A DNA stretch of 35,862 nucleotides, taken from assembly GCA_937894335.1 (NCBI GenBank), contig CALCRU010000013.1, positions 1 through 35,862 on the forward strand, read 5' to 3'. How positions within the stretch are numbered: position 1 is the stretch's first letter; every line of letters begins with the position of its first letter. Made by a program: the position numbers and the translations under genes. Positions 30,541 to 35,862 of this stretch are shown here, piece by piece. This DNA is from an uncultured Treponema sp. (GTDB taxonomy: Bacteria > Spirochaetota > Spirochaetia > Treponematales > Treponemataceae). A model generated the notes under the pieces. That model saw only the letters and a program-made list of their open reading frames with translations. It did no database searches and was not told the origin of the DNA.

Positions 30541-32823
30541 ATGCGCGGAATAAGGTTTTTGCTTTTTTCTCTGGCGGTTGGACTTGTGCTTATGTCCTGT
30601 CAGAAAAAATCTAATGAAGTTTACGAAGTTCAGAATTCTAAGTACACCATGGACGACATTGTTTGGCAGGATGACTTTGATGGACGCAGGCTGAACATGG
30701 ATGACTGGAACTACGAATATCATGAACCCGGTTGGGTAAACAGCGAACTTCAGGAATATGTTGACTCTGCAAAAAACATTTATGTTAAGGACGGCACCTT
30801 AATTATTCAGGCACTTAAGCAGGAAAAAAATGGTAGCGTTTCCTATACCTCTGGTCGCATAAATACAAGGGGTAAGCACGACTTTACATACGGACGCTTT
30901 GAAGCCCGTCTTAAGGTTCCCCGGGGACAGGGATTCCTTCCTGCCTTCTGGATGATGCCTACTGAAGAAAACCTTTACGGTCAGTGGCCCAAGTGCGGCG
31001 AGATAGATATTATGGAAGTGCTAGGAAACAGAACCGACACCCAGTACGGAACGATTCACTTTGGAGAACCTCATGCAGAACATCAGGGCTCATACTCCAA
31101 ATTTGGAACAGACCTTTCAGAAGACTTTCACATTTATGCATGCGAATGGGACCCAGGCGAAATCCGCTTCTATATTGACAACATGCTCTTTTACAAAACC
31201 AACGACTGGTTTACAAAGAAAAAGGGCTTTGGAGAAGTTACATACCCGGCACCCTTTGACCAGAATTTCTACATGATTTTAAATGTTGCAGTTGGCGGAA
31301 ACTGGCCCGGAAATCCCACTGCAGAAACTGGTTTTGGAGAAAATGCTCGTCTTCTTGTAGACTATGTTCGTGTCTATCAGAAGCCTTCGTATGATGAAAA
31401 TGTTTCAAAACCTGTGGCACCCTTTGTTGAACTTCGTGAGCCTGATGCAGATGGTAACTATATTGCCAACTCTGATTTTTCTGTAAAAGAAAATTTGTCA
31501 GACACTACCGACTGGTTCTTCCTTCTTGCAGGAACTGGTAAGGGCAGTGCGGAAATTTCAGACAATGCACTTCATATTACCAGCGAAACTCCCGGAGATT
31601 TGGATTACAGCATTCAGATTGTTCAGCCCAACATTCCTCTTGAAAAGGGTGCAAGTTACCACTATCAGTTTGATGCCTGTGCCGATGACGAGAGAACAAT
31701 CATCACGGCAATTACTGCTCCAAATGTAGGATGGATAAGGTACCTTGCCGATACAAAAGTTTCTCTTACAAAAAAGATGCAGACATTTGAATTTGATTTT
31801 GTAATGAAGGACGACAGTGATCCTACAGGAAGAATTGAATACAATCTGGGAAATCAGAATGCAACTGCAAAAGTTCACATTACAAATGTGCGCTTTGTAA
31901 AGACTGGTACAGGAGATGCTTCTGATGATGCGGTAATGCTTCCCGACGGAAACTATGTCTTTAACGGAGAATTCCAGGAAGGGAAAAACAGACTTGACTT
32001 CTGGGAAAGTGACAGCACACCTTTGGTTAGCGTAACCAACATAAAGAATGTGAGGGAACTTAAACTTTCTGCTTCGGAAAAAAATGCAAATGCATTCCAA
32101 CGCGTAGCAATTCAGCCCGAAAAAACTTATGTGCTTACTTTTGACGCATACGGAAGTGAGGGAGCAAAACTTTCTGTGAACATAGAAGATGCTCTTTCTG
32201 CGGAAGTACTCTTGACTGGTGGCAGAACTACCTACAGGTACTCGTTTGAGCCTTCGCTTTCTCCTTCTTCTGCAAGGGGACGCCTTCTTGAATTTTCAGC
32301 CTCAGGGGGAACAGTCTATGTTGATTCAGTCCGCATTCAGGATGACGGAATGATTGTAAACGGTGACTTCTCTAGCGGACTTACAGGTTATGAGGTTTAT
32401 GCTCACGACGAGGCTTCTCTTGATTACGGAGTGGACAGTCTTACATATAATGATTCTTTCTGTGCGGACATTTCAAGAACTGGCAGTGCCGACTGGATGA
32501 TTCAGCTTAAGCAGAACAATATTACTTTGGAAAAGGGAAAAACATACAGGGTTTCTTTTGATGCAAAGAGCACCATTGACAGAAGCATAATGTATGCCTT
32601 GCAAAGAGACGGCTCCAGTGATGACAACTGGATTCCCTATTCTGGCTCGCAGATTATAAAGGTTGGTCCCTCCGTGCAGAACTACGAAACCAAGTTTCAG
32701 ATGCAGGAAGAAAGTGACAGTGCAACCATACTGAGCATTTCTATGGGTGCGGTTGAAGGCAGGGTGATTGACGAAAAGCACACTGTGGTAATAGACAACA
32801 TTGTTGTGGAAGAAGTTGAATAA
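30541..32823 (+). CDS. GH16 beta-glucanase lipoprotein with three CBM4/9-like modules
   Basis: Surface lipoprotein of 760 residues that should cleave beta-1,3- or mixed beta-1,3/1,4-glucans. The signal peptide ends LVLMSC (Cys20). The GH16 domain (~35-285) has the catalytic signature GEIDIMEVLG with Glu154, Asp156 and Glu159, plus SELQEYVDS, YGRFEARLKVP and FYMILNVAVGGNWPG. Three carbohydrate-binding-like modules follow at ~300-460, ~468-600 and ~602-758; each starts with N-DF or NGEF/NGDF, and modules 1 and 3 share IQLKQNNITLEKG-type lines. The ATG at 30541 has GGAGGA 4 bases upstream; the TTG at 30514 is less likely. It implies use of plant, yeast or algal glucans. It ends at a strong terminator. 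Confidence 0.94.
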   Translation: MRGIRFLLFSLAVGLVLMSCQKKSNEVYEVQNSKYTMDDIVWQDDFDGRRLNMDDWNYEYHEPGWVNSELQEYVDSAKNIYVKDGTLIIQALKQEKNGSVSYTSGRINTRGKHDFTYGRFEARLKVPRGQGFLPAFWMMPTEENLYGQWPKCGEIDIMEVLGNRTDTQYGTIHFGEPHAEHQGSYSKFGTDLSEDFHIYACEWDPGEIRFYIDNMLFYKTNDWFTKKKGFGEVTYPAPFDQNFYMILNVAVGGNWPGNPTAETGFGENARLLVDYVRVYQKPSYDENVSKPVAPFVELREPDADGNYIANSDFSVKENLSDTTDWFFLLAGTGKGSAEISDNALHITSETPGDLDYSIQIVQPNIPLEKGASYHYQFDACADDERTIITAITAPNVGWIRYLADTKVSLTKKMQTFEFDFVMKDDSDPTGRIEYNLGNQNATAKVHITNVRFVKTGTGDASDDAVMLPDGNYVFNGEFQEGKNRLDFWESDSTPLVSVTNIKNVRELKLSASEKNANAFQRVAIQPEKTYVLTFDAYGSEGAKLSVNIEDALSAEVLLTGGRTTYRYSFEPSLSPSSARGRLLEFSASGGTVYVDSVRIQDDGMIVNGDFSSGLTGYEVYAHDEASLDYGVDSLTYNDSFCADISRTGSADWMIQLKQNNITLEKGKTYRVSFDAKSTIDRSIMYALQRDGSSDDNWIPYSGSQIIKVGPSVQNYETKFQMQEESDSATILSISMGAVEGRVIDEKHTVVIDNIVVEEVE

Positions 32824-32840
32824 GAAAAGACTTTAAAATA

Positions 32841-32899
32841 AAAAGGCGGATGTCTTTGGAAAGAAAAAACTCTTACCCTTGGACATCCGCTTTTTTTTT
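32841..32899. terminator. Bidirectional terminator between GH16 gene and glyA
   Basis: GCGGATGTC (32846-32854) pairs perfectly with GACATCCGC (32882-32890), flanked by an A run on the left and T9 on the right, so it works for both convergent genes. Confidence 0.88.
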
Positions 32900-32908
32900 A
32901 GGCTGGAT

Positions 32909-34408
32909 TTATTTTACAAATTCTTTTTTAAGGAAGTCCAGATCCAGTTCGGGGTAAAGGACATGTGCGCCTAGTAGTGCGTCTACACGCTTTCTTGCTT
33001 CTGCCTGAACTGTAGCGTCAAGGTCGATTTTTCCCTTGGCAGGTTTTCCTTCTTTTGTAAGTCCGGGTTTTGTTCCCTTAAGAACGAAGTCAATTATGGA
33101 AGCAACTTCCTCCATGTCTTTTTCGTTCATGCCTAGCGTGGTAAGTCCAGGAGTTCCTACGCGGATTCCGCTTGTCCACCATGCGCCGTTTTTGTCGTAA
33201 GGAAGAGCGTTTGCGTTTGCCGTAACTCCGCACTGGAACAGTGCAGCCTCAGCCTGCTTTCCTGTAAGTCCGTAAGTGGTTACATCAATAAGCATGAGGT
33301 GGTTTTCTGTTCCCCCTGTCTGTAGAACCATGCCTTTGTCTTGACATGACTTTGCAAGCGCCTGTGCGTTCTTTACCACATTCTGTGCGTACTGCTGGTA
33401 TGCTGGAGTGCGTGCCTCTTTGAATGCCACAGCCTTTGCCGCCATAATGTGTCCCAACGGTCCGCCTAAAACCATAGGGCAGCCCTTGTTTACATAATCC
33501 TTGAACTGCTCCTTGCACAGAATAAGGGCGCCTCTTGGTCCGCGAAGTGTCTTGTGTGTCGTGGTGGTAACAATGTCAGCCCACTTTACCGGGTCGTAGT
33601 CACCAGTGAAGACTTTTCCTGCAACAAGTCCTGCAAAGTGTGCCATGTCTACCATGAGGACGGCTCCGCATTTGTCTGCAATTTCACGGAAGCGTCTGAA
33701 GTTTATTTTGCGAGGGTAGGCGGAATATCCTGTAAGGAGGATGAGGGGCTTTACTTCCATAGCCTGCTTTTCGATTGCGTCATAGTCAAGAAGTCCTGTC
33801 TCTCTGTCTACTCCGTAAGGATGGCTTTCAAACATGCGTGCCGAAACATTCATCCTGTAGCCGTGGGTAAGGTGTCCTCCGCAGGAATAGTCTAGACCCA
33901 TAAGCTTTTGGTTTCCAAAGCGTTTTCTGAGCATGTCAAACTGTTCGTCTGTAAGTTCTGCAAGAGATTTTACTCCAAGTTCCTCAAGTGTGGGAGTTTC
34001 TACCTTTGCAGAAAGGATGGCCCAGTATGCCACAAGGTTTGTGTCCGCTCCTGAGTGGGGCTGAACATAGGCATAGTCTGCGCCAAAAAGTGCCTCTGCT
34101 TCTCTAGCTGCTACATTTTCTACAGCGTCAATGTTTACGCATCCGCCATAATAGCGGTGTTCTGGGAATCCTTCGGCATATTTATCTGTGAGCAGGTTGC
34201 CCATTGTTGCCTGTACAGCAAGAGAGCAGTAGTTTTCGCTAGCAACCAGTTTAAGGTGGCGCCTCTGGTTTTCCAATTCGTTTACGACTGATGCCGCAAT
34301 TTCGGGAGCGACTGTTGCAGTCTGCTGCAGGTTTGCCACATAGGCAAGCATTGCTGCGTTAGGCTTATTGCCGCAGGACGCAAGATAGTCTTCGATAGGG
34401 GTGGACAT
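32909..34408 (-). CDS. glyA: Serine hydroxymethyltransferase, long form
   Basis: PLP enzyme converting serine and tetrahydrofolate to glycine and methylene-tetrahydrofolate; 499 residues. The PLP lysine is Lys286 in TTTTHKTLRGPRG; other marks are LVASENYCS, YAEGFPEHRYYGG, VQPHSGADTN and DMAHFAGLVAG. Compared with the usual ~420-residue enzyme it has an N-terminal extension, an insert after the YVQPHSG region (~134-172, ETPTLEELGV...DEQFDMLRKRFGN) and a lysine-rich insert near the C-terminus, as in Treponema and Chlamydia enzymes. A GGAGG ribosome-binding site precedes the ATG. Confidence 0.96.
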   Translation of the reverse strand: MSTPIEDYLASCGNKPNAAMLAYVANLQQTATVAPEIAASVVNELENQRRHLKLVASENYCSLAVQATMGNLLTDKYAEGFPEHRYYGGCVNIDAVENVAAREAEALFGADYAYVQPHSGADTNLVAYWAILSAKVETPTLEELGVKSLAELTDEQFDMLRKRFGNQKLMGLDYSCGGHLTHGYRMNVSARMFESHPYGVDRETGLLDYDAIEKQAMEVKPLILLTGYSAYPRKINFRRFREIADKCGAVLMVDMAHFAGLVAGKVFTGDYDPVKWADIVTTTTHKTLRGPRGALILCKEQFKDYVNKGCPMVLGGPLGHIMAAKAVAFKEARTPAYQQYAQNVVKNAQALAKSCQDKGMVLQTGGTENHLMLIDVTTYGLTGKQAEAALFQCGVTANANALPYDKNGAWWTSGIRVGTPGLTTLGMNEKDMEEVASIIDFVLKGTKPGLTKEGKPAKGKIDLDATVQAEARKRVDALLGAHVLYPELDLDFLKKEFVK

Positions 34409-34456
34409 AATTCCTCCAAATCAATTTAAAATATATTCTGATTTTACTTTATTCCT

Positions 34457-34485
34457 TTGACTTTTACAAGCGGATAGTTTATACT
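34457..34485 (+). promoter_or_regulatory. Promoter of the outer-membrane-type gene
   Basis: -35 TTGACT (34457-34462), 17-bp spacer, -10 TATACT (34480-34485); followed by a ~40-base leader with AGGAGGG before the ATG. Confidence 0.7.
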
Positions 34486-34533
34486 TTAAATCGCTTTAGA
34501 TTTTGGAGCTTTTGCGCTTAGCAGGAGGGCTTT

Positions 34534-35664
34534 ATGAATGGATTAAAGAAATTATTTTGTGCAGCGGCATTATGTTTAACCGCAACCGCTGTGTGGGCTA
34601 GTACCTTCACATTTAAATCTTCTACAGGAGATAGTGTTACATTCAATGTTCCTGAGGAGTTTGATTCTTTCATTAAAGAGTATGAAGATCAGATTCAGCA
34701 GGCGATTAACGATAATGGTGTTTCAACAGCTGACTTGAGCAATGCGGCAAATGAGATCAATGGTCATGGTGATGCCCTTAAGAGCTTTGCGGAAGCATAC
34801 AATGGAATAGAAGGTTCTTTAGATACTTTTGCAGGCACTCTGTTAAAATCCATTCCCAGTGCGCAGGTTGGTCAGAATCAGTGGGCACAGGCTTGGATAG
34901 GTTCTCTTCTTCCCACATTCAACATGGGTGGAGGCGTTAATGTAAGTGCCGCAACAGTTGACATTAAGCCAATCAAATCCTTCTGCTCAGAACTGGGAAT
35001 AACAGCCCTTGATTCCTTTAATGCAGATTCTATTCCCTTCCCTGTAGTTGCCGCAGACATTCGTTTGGGCGGAATCATACTGCCTTTTGACATTGGCTTT
35101 TCCGTAATGAAGCTGGATACTTCAAAAATAGACAGCCTTAATCAGGCCATGAACGGAATTGCACTGGACTACTTTACCATAGGCGGAGACATTCGCTATG
35201 CAGTGTTTAAGCTTCCCCTCTTTAACTTTAGGGTTTCTGCAAGCGCAGGCTATTACTACACTTCGACAAAACTTTCTTATGCTGGTTCCTCTAGCGACAT
35301 GATGAAGGGAGCAAAGTTAAATCTTGAAACCTCTACTTTTGTAGTGGGTGCTCAGGCTTCTGCAAAATTCCTTCGCATACTTGTGCCTTTTGCAGGTGCC
35401 CGACTTATGGTAAGCAATGGAAGCATGGACTGGTCTCTTACTCCAAATTGGAATCAGCTGCTGACTGGCATGGATAGTGCTGCAACTTATTTCTTACCCA
35501 AAACTTTTGCAGGAAAGACATCTTCAGAAACATCTTGGCAGCCCCAGCTTTATGTGGGTCTGGGATTGGACTTGTTTGTTGTAGATATTACCGCAAGCGT
35601 AGGCTACACATTTGGTCCCAATGTGTTCAACGGTGCCGTTAGTTTGAGGGTGGCGTGGAATTAA
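34534..35664 (+). CDS. Probable outer-membrane beta-barrel protein
   Basis: Exported protein of 376 residues with a signal peptide (MNGLKKLFCAAALCLTATAVWA). Residues ~25-130 are mainly helical, including a DLSNAANEINGHGDALKSF coiled segment. From ~140 the chain becomes alternating amphipathic strands (AADIRLGGIILPFDIGFSV, FRVSASAGYYYTS, LYVGLGLDLFVVDITASVGY; listed in part) ending in SLRVAWN, as expected for a spirochaetal outer-membrane barrel, although the last residue is Asn rather than Phe. I do not recognise a named family. Strong promoter and AGGAGGG ribosome-binding site suggest high expression. The stop codon is the first part of a long hairpin. Confidence 0.75.
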   Translation: MNGLKKLFCAAALCLTATAVWASTFTFKSSTGDSVTFNVPEEFDSFIKEYEDQIQQAINDNGVSTADLSNAANEINGHGDALKSFAEAYNGIEGSLDTFAGTLLKSIPSAQVGQNQWAQAWIGSLLPTFNMGGGVNVSAATVDIKPIKSFCSELGITALDSFNADSIPFPVVAADIRLGGIILPFDIGFSVMKLDTSKIDSLNQAMNGIALDYFTIGGDIRYAVFKLPLFNFRVSASAGYYYTSTKLSYAGSSSDMMKGAKLNLETSTFVVGAQASAKFLRILVPFAGARLMVSNGSMDWSLTPNWNQLLTGMDSAATYFLPKTFAGKTSSETSWQPQLYVGLGLDLFVVDITASVGYTFGPNVFNGAVSLRVAWN

Positions 35665-35696
35665 GTTCAAGTGGGCATCCGTGCCCACTTGAACTT
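35663..35696. terminator. Long hairpin at the end of the outer-membrane-type gene
   Basis: Perfect 15-bp arms (35663-35677 and 35682-35696, core TTCAAGTGGGCA/TGCCCACTTGAA) with loop TCCG. There is no T run, so it may be an mRNA-stabilising 3' end or part of the repeat element rather than an intrinsic terminator. Confidence 0.5.
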
Positions 35697-35760
35697 GCGA
35701 GATTTTACTTTGTAAAATCTCGTGTAAGCATTGGGTAAGAATCTGTGCGCCATCCGTGGC
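35673..35760 (+). repeat. 88-bp repeat unit, copy C of the structured repeat family
   Basis: Identical to 35775-35862. Contains CGAGATTTTAC/GTAAAATCTCG (35698-35708, 35712-35722, perfect 11 bp, loop TTT) followed by TGTAAGCATTGGGTAAGAATC and GCCA/TGGC, the same order as copy A at 16920-16990. Confidence 0.85.
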
Positions 35761-35774
35761 TTTACTGCTGTCAG

Positions 35775-35862
35775 GGGCATCCGTGCCCACTTGAACTTGC
35801 GAGATTTTACTTTGTAAAATCTCGTGTAAGCATTGGGTAAGAATCTGTGCGCCATCCGTGGC
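35775..35862 (+). repeat. 88-bp repeat unit, copy D, running to the window end
   Basis: Exact copy of 35673-35760 with a 102-bp period (14-bp spacer TTTACTGCTGTCAG). The window ends at the last base of the unit, so the tandem array may continue. Short minus-strand frames here are encoded twice by the repeat and are not credible genes. Confidence 0.85.

Noticed and set aside
35524..35855. Two minus-strand frames encoding MAHRFLPNAYTR-type peptides
   Set aside because: They arise from the 102-bp tandem repeat, read twice in the same frame, and have no ribosome-binding site; repeat sequence, not genes.

Overview
The window reads as chromosomal DNA of a host- or gut-associated spirochaete, most likely Treponema. 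The basis is the mix of signal-peptide and relaxed-lipobox lipoproteins, many formylglycine-generating-enzyme/C-type-lectin fold (FGE/SUMF1) domains, a ~500-residue serine hydroxymethyltransferase with the Treponema/Chlamydia-type insert, separate ParE/ParC, and moderate G+C with A-rich Lys/Glu codons. No tRNA, rRNA, CRISPR array, transposase, integrase or reverse transcriptase is visible. Coding density is high and no gene-free stretch exceeds 300 bases.

Layout. (1) 41-5078 (+): a tight three-gene accessory operon with an SH3/Sel1 membrane protein, a caspase-like protease joined through a membrane segment to an FGE-like domain, and a papain-like lipoprotein. (2) 5082-9785 (-): htrA, a secreted protein, a Memo-family lipoprotein and mntP. 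(3) 10014-15130 (+): a ribosome-assembly and housekeeping block rplU-prp-rpmA, then obg-nadD-yqeK-LCP-rsfS, mostly joined by ATGA overlaps. (4) 15149-17569: a very acidic small protein, a histidine-rich COG0523 GTPase flanked by inverted copies of a small structured repeat, and a DUF2147 protein. (5) 17666-23946: ychF, a small secreted protein, a four-domain FGE protein broken by one base in an A9 tract, and ilvE. (6) 24025-29661 (+): parE with a histone-H1-like tail, parC, an IMPACT/YigZ gene and a histidine phosphatase whose ribosome-binding site and start were tandemly triplicated. (7) 29666-32823: a divergent AraC regulator and a GH16 beta-glucanase lipoprotein, sharing direct repeats typical of AraC operators. 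(8) 32909-35862: glyA, a probable outer-membrane protein, and a 102-bp tandem repeat running off the window.

The most unusual signals are the caspase/papain/FGE operon; the 89-bp repeats that make translationally coupled 30-codon ORFs ahead of the phosphatase; a two-hairpin repeat family whose copies show paired stem changes; the A9 frameshift; and four genes (mntP, ychF, parE, araC) whose -10 box ends only 6-7 bases before the ATG, predicting leaderless mRNAs. All functions are inferred from sequence recognition alone; no database search was run.
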